From: Microtetraspora sp. NBRC 13810
Lineage (GTDB): Bacteria > Actinomycetota > Actinomycetes > Streptosporangiales > Streptosporangiaceae
Length of the DNA stretch: 64,000 nt
NCBI RefSeq assembly: GCF_030268685.1
Contig: NZ_BSRQ01000027.1
Coordinates: 62,001 to 126,000 of the forward strand
Direction of reading: 5' to 3'
The notes under the pieces are model-generated. The model did no database searches and was not told where the DNA came from. It saw only the letters and a program-made list of their open reading frames with translations. A program made the position numbers and the translations under genes. Below are positions 7,064 through 14,765 of the stretch, piece by piece (the first letter of the stretch is position 1; each line of letters opens with the position of its first letter).

Positions 7064-9649
7064 TCAGGCGGTTGTGTCGGGTTCGTTGGACGGGGAGCCG
7101 CCCGTCCCGGGCGGGGTGCCCGCCGGGCCGGGCTCGTGGGAGGTCGGCGGGTCCGCCGGAGGCTCGGACTGGTCGTCCGGGTCGAAGCCCTGACCGCTCC
7201 AGGAGATCGCGCAGCGCGGGCCGCCGCCCGCCGAGCTGAACGCGACCGCGCCACTGCCCGCCTCGCCCGGATCCGGGACGGTGACCCATATCCTGGCCGT
7301 CGCCCCCGCCTTGATCCGCCCCTGTCGTGGCTGCAGGCTCAGCCCGCCGGTCGTCGACGCCGTCCACGACAGGGTCCTGCCGTGCGCGGTCAGCGTGATC
7401 TGCCCGGCGCCCGCGTCGCCCAGGGCTCCCGGGCAGGACGCGGCCAGCCGTACCACGGGCGCGGTCGCCGACGGCCTCCGGGGGGCCGGGCGCGACCCGG
7501 TCGGCCTGGCCGGCGCGCGGGGAGCCGCCACCGGAGTGCGGGGCGGGGCCGACGTGGCGGAGCCCGGTGTGCGGATGGCGGACGGCTCCTCCTGCGGGGC
7601 GTCCTCGCCGGGGGTCTCCTCCTCGGCGACGCCCTCGGGGATCACTTCCTCGTCCGGGGTCGGGGTGGGCTTCTCAAGGAAGACCTCCGGCGCCGCCTGC
7701 GCGTTGTCCGCCCTGCCCGGCTGGCCGCCGTTCAGCAGGACCACCGCCCCGGTCGCGGCGAGCAGCCCCACAGCCGCCATCACCACCGGCGCCATCCGCC
7801 GCGACCGCCGCCGCCCCCTCCTGTCCCCACCCCTCCGACTCCGCCGAGCCGTTTCCCCGTCATCCCGCCCGGCCGTTTCGCCTTCATCCCAGCCAACTCG
7901 CCCGGCCGCTTCCCCGTCGTCCCAGCCATCCCGCCCGGCCGTTCCCCTTTCATCCCAGCCGTTTCGCCCGGTGCGTCCAGCCGTTTCCCGTTCATCCCAG
8001 CCAACTCGCCCGGCTGTCTGCCCCTCGTTCCAGGCACCTCGGCCCGCTCCTTCCCGCGGCCCGCGCCCCGCGTCCCCCCACGCGGACACCTCCACAGGGC
8101 CGTCGTCCTGTGCCGCGTGATCCGTCGCGTCACGCCACACCGCGGTCTGCCCCACACCCCCGTCCCGGCCTCCGGTCTGGAGCACTTCCGCCTCGCCCCA
8201 CACCGCCTCCGCGCCGGAGTCCCCGTGCCGATGCGCCGCCGCGTCGTCCCACGCCGCCACCTCCGGGGTGTCCGCGTGACCCCATGCCGTTCCCTCCCGG
8301 CTCTCCGCGACCTCCCACCCGGCGTGCGTTCCACGCTCGGGCGTACCGGTGCCACCCCATGACGTCTCCGCGACGCCGCTCTCCGCGGCCTCCCATCCGG
8401 CGTGCGTTCCACGCCCCGGCGTACCCGTGCCGCCCCATGACGTCTCCTCGACGCCGTAGGTCCCGTGGCCGGGCGTATCCGTGTCGTCCCATGGCGGGCC
8501 GGGGTCGGGATCGAGGGCGGGATGGGGGTCGGGGTGGGGGGCGGGGGCCGGGGTGGCGCGGCGGGGGGCGGGGTCGGCGGCGCGGCGGCTCCGGCGGGCG
8601 GATCGCATGCCGCGCTTCTGCCGCCTGCCCTTCGCGCGCGGGAAGCCCTCCTTGTCCATGTGGCCGGCGAGCTCCGCGAGCAGGGCACGGGTGTCCTCGC
8701 GCTCCGGGGCGGCGCAGGCGTCGATCGTACGGCGGCGCATCGACAGCGGCGGGAACTCCATCGGCACCAGGTCCAGCAGCCGCTCGGCCGTGACCCGCCG
8801 GTGCTTGCCCTCCGTGCACACCTCACAGCCGCTGATGTGCCCGGCCAGCCGCCGCCGCAGCATCGGCGTGAGCGGCCCCTCCCACGAGTCGACCATCGCC
8901 GACAGGTCGGGGCAGTGCGCCCGGCCCGTCCTCGCCAGCAGTACGGCGGCGCCCGCGTTCTCCAACTGGTCGCGTACCCGCTTGAGCCGCGCCACCGCCT
9001 GCCGCGAACTGATGCCTAGAACGGCGCCCACCTCCGCGAAGGCCAGCTCGTGCCGCAACGACAGCTCCAGGACCTCCCGTTCGTCCTGGTTCAGCTCGGC
9101 GAGGACGTCCCCCACCATTCCCACCAGCTCGGGATCACCGCCATCCTCCGTCGCCGGCTCGGCCGCCCAGGCCCCCACCGGAGCCCCCAGCACATCCCCC
9201 TGCCACCCGGCCACCCACCTGTCACCCTGCTGCCCGGCACCCCGCCGGTCCTCCGGCACGGCCCCATGCCGTCCCACACTCGGCGTGTCGTCCTCCCATT
9301 CGGGAGCTTGTACGGCGTCGTGCCGGGCCCGGCGCCCGCCGTCGTGCCGGGTCGCGCCCCGCGCGCCGTCACGTCCCCCGGCCGAACACTGGAACCGGGT
9401 CAATGCGTAGAGCCACGGACGCAGCCGGCCGGTGTCGGCGAGCCGGTGCACGCTGCCGTGCGCCCCGACGAGGGCGTCGTGTACGGCCTCGGCCGCCGTC
9501 TCCCGTTCCCGGAGCAGCGAGCAGGCGTAGTCGTAAAGTCGTTCGGCATAGGAGTCGTAGAGGCTCGCGGACGCGTGTACGTCCGCTCGTAGCAGCGCCT
9601 CGACCAGCTCATGGTCGTCGACGCGGCCGGCGGTCGGCCATTCGGGCAC
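7064..9649 (-). CDS. ECF sigma factor fused to zinc-finger, repeat, membrane and extracytoplasmic sensor domains
   Basis: An 861-residue protein. Residues ~12-85 match sigma region 2 (SLYDSYAERLYDYACSLL) and ~180-232 match region 4 (LNQDEREVLELSLRHELAF, then LGISSRQAVARLKR). A zinc-finger anti-sigma-like motif follows, H271-x3-C275-x2-C278. A long Trp/Asp/Gly/Arg-rich repeat region spans ~370-600. One membrane helix lies at ~618-642, then a Pro-rich linker and a beta-rich domain (~730-822) with two cysteines, C739 and C813, that could form a disulfide outside the cell. This is a one-polypeptide sigma/anti-sigma/sensor layout, akin to ECF groups with membrane extensions. The GTG at 9649 is preceded by GGGGAGGAAG; the frame is open to 9718 but lacks such a site. 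Confidence 0.85.
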   Translation of the reverse strand: MPEWPTAGRVDDHELVEALLRADVHASASLYDSYAERLYDYACSLLRERETAAEAVHDALVGAHGSVHRLADTGRLRPWLYALTRFQCSAGGRDGARGATRHDGGRRARHDAVQAPEWEDDTPSVGRHGAVPEDRRGAGQQGDRWVAGWQGDVLGAPVGAWAAEPATEDGGDPELVGMVGDVLAELNQDEREVLELSLRHELAFAEVGAVLGISSRQAVARLKRVRDQLENAGAAVLLARTGRAHCPDLSAMVDSWEGPLTPMLRRRLAGHISGCEVCTEGKHRRVTAERLLDLVPMEFPPLSMRRRTIDACAAPEREDTRALLAELAGHMDKEGFPRAKGRRQKRGMRSARRSRRAADPAPRRATPAPAPHPDPHPALDPDPGPPWDDTDTPGHGTYGVEETSWGGTGTPGRGTHAGWEAAESGVAETSWGGTGTPERGTHAGWEVAESREGTAWGHADTPEVAAWDDAAAHRHGDSGAEAVWGEAEVLQTGGRDGGVGQTAVWRDATDHAAQDDGPVEVSAWGDAGRGPREGAGRGAWNEGQTAGRVGWDERETAGRTGRNGWDERGTAGRDGWDDGEAAGRVGWDEGETAGRDDGETARRSRRGGDRRGRRRSRRMAPVVMAAVGLLAATGAVVLLNGGQPGRADNAQAAPEVFLEKPTPTPDEEVIPEGVAEEETPGEDAPQEEPSAIRTPGSATSAPPRTPVAAPRAPARPTGSRPAPRRPSATAPVVRLAASCPGALGDAGAGQITLTAHGRTLSWTASTTGGLSLQPRQGRIKAGATARIWVTVPDPGEAGSGAVAFSSAGGGPRCAISWSGQGFDPDDQSEPPADPPTSHEPGPAGTPPGTGGSPSNEPDTTA
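7855..8040 (-). repeat. Tandem WDExxTAGRxG protein repeats inside the sigma-factor extension
   Basis: The sigma-factor gene carries about five imperfect copies of an ~11-residue unit of the form W-D-E-x-x-T-A-G-R-x-G just before its membrane helix. Further upstream in the protein, a ~24-residue unit (ETSWGGTGTP...GTHAGWE) occurs twice, at about 8340-8450. The DNA shows the same periodicity, so copy number probably varies between strains. The repeats look like a flexible cytoplasmic linker. Confidence 0.75.
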
Positions 9650-10683
9650 AGATCTTCCTCCCCGCAGGACGGGCACGTTCGCGGGAGCGGCATCACCTGC
9701 CCGCGCCAGGCCCCACACGCGTATGACGCGACCTGTCCGGCAAAGGTTGACTTATCGGGAAAGCTCTCTTGCCTCCCATAACCACTGGGCATGACCTGCG
9801 CAAACAGTGATCTCAGAGATCATTGTGACGCAAGAAACTCCTGCGCCTGATGCACACTTCTGACAGGCGCATGTGCCCCTTTTGGATCTTGGTCGCGGCA
9901 CCGGCAGCCGCTGCCGCACCGGCACCACGCACCGCACGTCGCGCACCGCGCACCTTCGCACCGCGTACCGCCGTACCGCGTGCCATCGCGCACCTTCGTA
10001 CCGCGCGCCGCCGTACCGCGCACTGCGCACCATCGCACCGCGCGTTGCCGCGCTGGGCGCCGTCTGGAGCGCCGGGTGCCGCCGTACCTCCTGCCGCCGC
10101 GGCGGCGCTTCGGGGGGCGGTGGAGGTGGGGTCACTGGAGGGTCGGTGTGGAAGTCGGCGGTGAGTGGGTGTCGGGCGGCGTCTTAATCTTTGTCTGCCT
10201 GTCGACGGCTGTCGTACCGTGCACCGCGCACAGCGCCGTGCGCCGTCGTACGGTGGCCGCCGCGTTGAGTGTCGTGTTGTGCTGTCACGTCGTGCGCCGT
10301 CGTACGGTGGCCGCCGCGTTGAGTGTCGTGTTGTGCTGTCACGTCGTGCGCCGTCGTACGGTGGCCGCCGCGTTGAGTGTCGTGTTGTGCTGTCACGTCG
10401 TGCGCCGTCGTACGGCGACCGCGCGTTGGGCGTCGTGTTGTGCTGTCCGTCGTGCACTGTCGTGTGGTGGCTGCCGTGTTGGGCGTCGCCTGCCGCTGTC
10501 CGTCGTGCTGCCTGTGAGTTGTGTCGGTTTTTTCCGGGGCGCCGCGGCGGTGGTGGGAGGTGCGGTGGTGGGCGGCGTTGTGGGCGGCGCTCAGGGGTGC
10601 GGTGGGGGGACGGCGGTGGGGGTTGTCTTGGCTGGGGGTGGCCCGCCGGGTGACGGGTGTTGCGGGCGGGCCGAGGAATGGGG
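9650..10683. other. 1-kb intergenic region made largely of simple repeats
   Basis: No gene is convincingly supported here. From ~9890 to 10065 the DNA is a degenerate series of CGCACCGCG / GTACCGC-type words. From 10242 to ~10457 lies a regular 54-bp tandem repeat. Long open frames cross it on both strands only because the repeat periods are multiples of three or stops are rare; their translations are repetitive and resemble no protein I know. The promoter of the sigma-factor gene (reading minus) should lie near 9660-9800. Confidence 0.6.
10242..10457. repeat. 54-bp tandem repeat, four copies
   Basis: Copies begin at 10242, 10296, 10350 and 10404 with GCCGTCGTACGG; the first three are almost identical and the last is degenerate. 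The unit contains CGTCGTACGG and TTGTGCTGTCACG. There are no unique spacers, so this is not a CRISPR array. It lies downstream of the VWA-protein gene and upstream of the sigma-factor gene. Confidence 0.9.
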
Positions 10684-12468
10684 TCAGCCGTCGCAGTGGG
10701 GGGCGCAGAGGCGGCGTTTCATGCCTTCCAGGAAGAACTTGCGGACTTCCAGGACGTCCTTGGCGATGAAGAGTTCGCCGCCGGTGGCCTTGGCGAGGGC
10801 TTCCATGCTGCGCTTGCCCTTGGGGGCGTCGGGGCCGAAGGCGATGATGAGGATGCTGACCGGCTTGGCGGGGTCGTACTGCGTCTTGAGGCGGCGCAGG
10901 ATCTCGCTGTTGGAGATGCCGCCGTCGGGGTCGTCGTTCCCGGCGCCGTCGGTGAGGACGAGGATGGTGTTGATCTTGTCGGGCTGGTATTCCTCGCTCA
11001 TCCGCTCGTAGGCGGCGGCGAGTGTGTCGTTGAGGCCGGTGTCGCCGGTGGGCTTGGCCTTGATGGTGGCCAGCCGGTTGGTGAGGAGGTCCTTGCGCAG
11101 GGTGCCGTCGACGTTCTCGGTGATGGGGCCGACCGGGACCATCTCCCGGTAGTCCACGCCGCGCCCGTCGAGATGCGTGGAGAACTCCCAGGCGCCGATC
11201 TCGCTGTCGGCGGGGAAGAGCCGGAAGCCTTCAAGCGCGATCTTGGAGATGGCCTGCATGCGGCTCATGCCGGCGCCGGGCACCGGGAGGGCCATGGTGC
11301 CGGAGACGTCGAACAGGGCGAGCAGCCGGGTGCCCAGGTTGAGCCGCGACCACGACTGGGCCATCGACGCGACGGCCTCGGCGCCGGGCACGGGGAGCGC
11401 CCGCGGGGCGGCGGCGGAGAAGCCGCCGTCGGTGTTGAGGACGTCGCCGCCCTTGCCGTCCGGGGTCCGGAACCCCTGCGCCCGGATGGCCGACTGGGCC
11501 GTCTCCCCGGACAGCTCCTTGACGAACGCCTGGGCGGCCTCGCTCACCGCGGGGTCCTTCGTGGTGACCACCACGGGGTAGTCCAGGCTGATCGTGCCCT
11601 CGGCGGGGTACAGCGGTACGGCGGGACCGCCGGACTTGCCCGCGTTGAACGACCACACGGCCTGCTCGGAGGCGACCCCGATCGGCGCCCGCCCCGACTT
11701 CACGGCCAGGCTGGACAGCAGGGCCTCGGGCGTGCGGGCGACCGACTGGGAGAGCTGCTTGAGCGCCCCGACGAGCTGGTCCTCCTGGCCCTGCGCGCTG
11801 AGCACGCCGGAGGCGGCGAGCATCGCGCCGAGCCCGGCGGCGTTCTGCACCGGGTCGAGCGCGAGGACGCGCACCTTCTTGGCCAGGCCGTCCGGGTCGG
11901 CGACGTTCGCGGCGGACACCAGGCTGCTCCAGCTCACCTTGCCGAGCGACGCCTGGAGGTCGGGCGCGACCGCGCTGGAGGTGACCAGCACGATGGGCGA
12001 CCGGGCGGCCGACGCGCTCGCCGCCGGGAGTTCGGCCCCCTTCGACTTCAGCTCGCCGAGCCAGAGGCTGGAGTCGGGCACCCACACGTCGGTCGTCTCC
12101 ACGGCGGACGTGGAGGTGGCGGAGCCGAGCGCGGCGGCCATGGTGGCCGACGGCCGCTGCTTCACCGTCACCGTCACGCACCGCCCGTCAACCGTGCGGC
12201 CGGCCTTGTTGTAGTCGTCGGCGATCGTGGACAGCACCGGCTGGATGTCGGGTGACGCGGTCACCCGCACCGCCAGTTCCTCACCCGTGCAGCCGTGGTC
12301 GCGGTTGACGATCACAAAGGCCGCGACGCCCAGCAGCACGGCCAGCGCCACCGCTCCGGCGAGCGGGGCGAGCACCGTGCCGCGCCCCGCGCGCCTGCGG
12401 CGCGTACGCGGCGGAGGGTACTGGCCATAGCCGTCCTCGGGTTCGTCTGTCCGGTGGCGTCCGCCCAC
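10684..12468 (-). CDS. Membrane-anchored solute-binding domain plus von Willebrand factor A domain protein
   Basis: A 594-residue protein with a basic cytoplasmic tail, one membrane helix (~31-52), an extracellular-solute-binding-like domain (~65-335; PDIQPVLSTIADDYN at its start) and a C-terminal VWA domain (~385-585). The VWA metal site appears as FDVSGTM, a DxSxT form of the usual DxSxS, with LTDGAGNDD later in the domain. Such proteins are exported and bind ligands or partner proteins in the envelope; the ligand is unknown. The start is a GTG at 12468 with GAGGAC before it. The gene stands alone on the minus strand. Confidence 0.85.
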   Translation of the reverse strand: MGGRHRTDEPEDGYGQYPPPRTRRRRAGRGTVLAPLAGAVALAVLLGVAAFVIVNRDHGCTGEELAVRVTASPDIQPVLSTIADDYNKAGRTVDGRCVTVTVKQRPSATMAAALGSATSTSAVETTDVWVPDSSLWLGELKSKGAELPAASASAARSPIVLVTSSAVAPDLQASLGKVSWSSLVSAANVADPDGLAKKVRVLALDPVQNAAGLGAMLAASGVLSAQGQEDQLVGALKQLSQSVARTPEALLSSLAVKSGRAPIGVASEQAVWSFNAGKSGGPAVPLYPAEGTISLDYPVVVTTKDPAVSEAAQAFVKELSGETAQSAIRAQGFRTPDGKGGDVLNTDGGFSAAAPRALPVPGAEAVASMAQSWSRLNLGTRLLALFDVSGTMALPVPGAGMSRMQAISKIALEGFRLFPADSEIGAWEFSTHLDGRGVDYREMVPVGPITENVDGTLRKDLLTNRLATIKAKPTGDTGLNDTLAAAYERMSEEYQPDKINTILVLTDGAGNDDPDGGISNSEILRRLKTQYDPAKPVSILIIAFGPDAPKGKRSMEALAKATGGELFIAKDVLEVRKFFLEGMKRRLCAPHCDG

Positions 12469-12586
12469 GTTGTCCTCTTTGATGCTCGGTCCGGTGACGC
12501 GGGGTTGGTCACCCTATCGGGAGACAGGCCGCAATGTTTACGGAACGATACAGGGGTTACTTCTGCGACAAAACATACCTTATGGT

Positions 12587-12604
12587 GCAGCGATTACTCG
12601 CTGC
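12587..12604. promoter_or_regulatory. Perfect inverted repeat GCAGCGA-TTAC-TCGCTGC
   Basis: Seven-base perfect arms with a 4-base centre lie in the 264-base divergent region between the VWA-protein gene (minus) and the promoter of the plus-strand gene at 12733. It could be a regulator site or a small RNA hairpin; the position upstream of both promoters favours an operator. Confidence 0.4.
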
Positions 12605-12648
12605 GAGTGCAGGGTCATGCCTCAGGTACCGATATTTCGCGATACATC

Positions 12649-12676
12649 TTGACAGTCCGCATCGGCCGGATAGGGT
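12649..12676 (+). promoter_or_regulatory. Vegetative-type promoter TTGACA-N16-TAGGGT
   Basis: A consensus -35 (12649-12654) and an actinobacterial -10 (TAGGGT, 12671-12676) with a 16-base spacer face the plus-strand gene starting at 12733. The predicted transcript start is near 12683, inside or next to the palindrome at 12686-12701. Confidence 0.75.
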
Positions 12677-12685
12677 GTTGAAACA

Positions 12686-12701
12686 ACGCGATATGTCGCG
12701 T
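12686..12701. promoter_or_regulatory. Palindromic operator ACGCGA-TATG-TCGCGT
   Basis: Six-base perfect arms around a 4-base centre sit immediately downstream of the -10 box at 12671, where a bound repressor would block transcription start. A related TCGCGATAC word lies just upstream of the -35 at about 12636. No dedicated regulator gene is adjacent. Confidence 0.55.
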
Positions 12702-12732
12702 AACGGGGACGAGGTTGTCGAGGGGCATGACC

Positions 12733-13449
12733 ATGCCGGCGGTCATCGATGTTGAGACGGCGCCCGCCACGGCGGAGCCACCGGTGTTGTCCAGACGGGT
12801 CACGGGGCGGGACCTGGCGCTGATCGATCTGGCGGGCCTCGCCCGGTGCGAGGCGGAGATCAGGGCGGTGCTGAGGGAGTCCGGCAGCGTGCACGAGGTG
12901 GCGGTGGCCCGTCGTGCGTACCGGGTGCTGATCACGCCCGGCTCGGGCGGAGGGCTGGTGCGCGCCCTGTCGGCGCGCGGGCTGCCCGTCGCCCTGCTCA
13001 CCCTGGCCGCCGGCCACCCGTACGGCGGGCGGGCGCGCCCCGGCCTGGAACCCCGGCGACCGGGCCCGCCACCTCAGCCGCCGGGTTCGCCACCTCGGTG
13101 GCCGGGTGCGGAGTCTCAGTGGCAGCAGGTGTGTCCGTGCCAGGCGCGCACGCCTTCGCGGGCCGCCACGGCCGCCAGCGCGAGCGCGACCAGCGGGTCC
13201 GTCCACCACCAGCCGAGCGCGTTGAGTCCGAGGCCGAGCAGCACGGCCCCGGCGACCGCCGCGCACAGCAGGTTCTGGGTGCCCTCGCCCGAGGTGGACG
13301 GGGAGCCCAGCCGGGCGCCGAGCCGGCGTTTCGCCAGGCCGAGCGCCGGCATGCTGATCAAGCTGATCGTCGTCACCACCATGCCGAGGACGGTGGGGTC
13401 GGCCCGGTGGCCGGCGTCCAGCTCGTGCCCCACGTGCAGCACGAGATAG
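12733..13449 (+). CDS. Unknown protein behind a strong promoter; 3' part overlaps the convergent transporter gene
   Basis: The first ~115 codons look genuine: high GC at third positions, an ordinary amino-acid mix, and a segment DLALIDLAGLARCEAEIRAV that would form helices. The ATG at 12733 has GAGGGG 7 bases before it and a consensus promoter with operator further up. The frame then continues Pro/Ser/Arg-rich for ~110 codons, antisense to the 3' end of the CDF-like gene (13116-13449), which looks non-coding. Either the gene truly overlaps or a frameshift removed its natural stop near 13050-13110. I recognise no family. Confidence 0.45.
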   Translation: MPAVIDVETAPATAEPPVLSRRVTGRDLALIDLAGLARCEAEIRAVLRESGSVHEVAVARRAYRVLITPGSGGGLVRALSARGLPVALLTLAAGHPYGGRARPGLEPRRPGPPPQPPGSPPRWPGAESQWQQVCPCQARTPSRAATAASASATSGSVHHQPSALSPRPSSTAPATAAHSRFWVPSPEVDGEPSRAPSRRFARPSAGMLIKLIVVTTMPRTVGSARWPASSSCPTCSTR

Positions 13450-13805
13450 GGCGCCAGCAGCCAGAAGCTCACCGCCACCGCCCGCGACGCCGTACGCTCC
13501 GCGTGCGCGGAGAACGTGCGCGCACCGGTGAACCGCCACACCACGATCAGGCTGGCCAGCGCCTCCACCAGGGACGACAGTCCCCAGCCGATCAGCGCCA
13601 CCGAGTCGGCCTCCAGCCCGGCGACGAGCGCGAGCCCGCTTTCGGCGCCGAGCCAGCCGAGGGTGAGCACCGAGAGACGCCTTGCCCGGCGCGCGTCGCG
13701 CAACCAGTCGGCCACCGGCACGAACGCCGTCTCCGGCGCGGCCGGCACGGTGTGACACCTGCCTGCTGACGCGGCCGGGCGCGGTTGAACACGCTGGTCA
13801 GGCAC
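13116..13805 (-). CDS. Cation transporter, CDF-like membrane protein
   Basis: A 229-residue protein with about six hydrophobic helices. The segment EADSVALIGWGLSSLVEA matches the metal-site helix of cation diffusion facilitator-like proteins, and the chain ends in a short Cys/His tail (WHGHTCCH) that could bind metal. It likely exports a divalent cation such as Zn or Co in exchange for protons; the metal is not determined. It is shorter than classical CDFs (~300 residues) and lacks their cytoplasmic domain. The GTG at 13805 is preceded by GGAGGT at 4 bases. Confidence 0.75.
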   Translation of the reverse strand: MPDQRVQPRPAASAGRCHTVPAAPETAFVPVADWLRDARRARRLSVLTLGWLGAESGLALVAGLEADSVALIGWGLSSLVEALASLIVVWRFTGARTFSAHAERTASRAVAVSFWLLAPYLVLHVGHELDAGHRADPTVLGMVVTTISLISMPALGLAKRRLGARLGSPSTSGEGTQNLLCAAVAGAVLLGLGLNALGWWWTDPLVALALAAVAAREGVRAWHGHTCCH

Positions 13806-13949
13806 CTTGACCTCCGCCCCCCGCCCCGGCCGTCGACAGCGCTATGTACCTTACCCAGCACCTAGCGTTACTTCCGCCCTTATCGCGCAAAGCTCGGGCA
13901 ACTCCTCAGCCATTCCCTCACCCGGCCGCCGACATGGGATTATGCGGAG

Positions 13950-14762
13950 ATGCCCAACCTTGTGGAGGTCACCGACGCCGCCGATCCCCGACTCGCCGAC
14001 TACACCCGGTTGCGAGACGTGGAGCTGCGCAAAAGCCTGGAGGCGGAGCGGGGGCTGTTCATCGCCGAGGGGGAGAAGGTGATCCGCCGCGCGATCGGCG
14101 TCGGGCACCCGGTCCGCTCCGTGCTGACCACGGCCAAGTGGCTCGATGCCCTCGGCGACCTGCTCGACGGGGTCACCGTCTACGTCGTGACCGACGAGGT
14201 GATGCAGGGGGTGGCGGGCTTCCAGGTGCACAGGGGCGCCCTCGCCTCGCTGGAACGGCTGCCCCTCCCGGCCGTCCCCGGCCTGCTGGCCGCCGGCGCC
14301 CGCCGGCGCGTCCTCGTCCTGGAGGATCTGGTCGACCACGGCAACGTGGGCGCGATCTTCCGCTGCGCCGCCGCGCTCGGCGTGGACGCGGTCATCCTGT
14401 CCCCGCGCTGCGCCGACCCGCTCTACCGGCGGTCGGTCAAGGTCTCGATGGGCGCGGTCTTCGCGGTCCCCTACGCCCGGATGACCGACTGGCACGACGG
14501 GCTCGCCGACCTGCGCGCCGCCGGCTACCAGACCCTCGCCCTCACCCCGGCCCAGTCGGCCGTCCCGATGGACAAGGTCGCCCTGCGCGACCGTGCCGCC
14601 CTGCTGCTCGGCTCCGAGGGCGACGGCCTGTCCTCCCGCTGGCTGCACGAGGCCGACGAGCAGGTGTGCATCCCCATGAGCGGCACGGCGATGGACCTCG
14701 GCGTCGACTCCCTCAACGTCGTGGCCGCCGCCGCCATCGCCTGCCACACCCTCCTGCGCTGA
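13950..14762 (+). CDS. SpoU/TrmH-family RNA 2'-O-methyltransferase
   Basis: A 270-residue SPOUT-fold methyltransferase. An N-terminal substrate-binding region (LFIAEGEKVIRRAI near residue 37) precedes the three family motifs: LEDLVDHGNVGAIFR near 130, LLLGSEGDGLS near 215 and SLNVVAAAAI near 255, which build the knotted S-adenosylmethionine site. It probably methylates the ribose of a 23S rRNA or tRNA nucleotide; the target is not predictable. Monocistronic by layout. The ATG at 13950 has GGAG only 3 bases upstream, so initiation may be leaderless. Confidence 0.92.
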   Translation: MPNLVEVTDAADPRLADYTRLRDVELRKSLEAERGLFIAEGEKVIRRAIGVGHPVRSVLTTAKWLDALGDLLDGVTVYVVTDEVMQGVAGFQVHRGALASLERLPLPAVPGLLAAGARRRVLVLEDLVDHGNVGAIFRCAAALGVDAVILSPRCADPLYRRSVKVSMGAVFAVPYARMTDWHDGLADLRAAGYQTLALTPAQSAVPMDKVALRDRAALLLGSEGDGLSSRWLHEADEQVCIPMSGTAMDLGVDSLNVVAAAAIACHTLLR

Positions 14763-14765
14763 CCC

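Noticed and set aside
9813-10653. Repetitive open frames on both strands across the 54-bp array (e.g. 214 and 162 codons)
   Set aside because: 54 is a multiple of three, so frames stay open automatically; no ribosome binding site, no codon bias and no known protein type.
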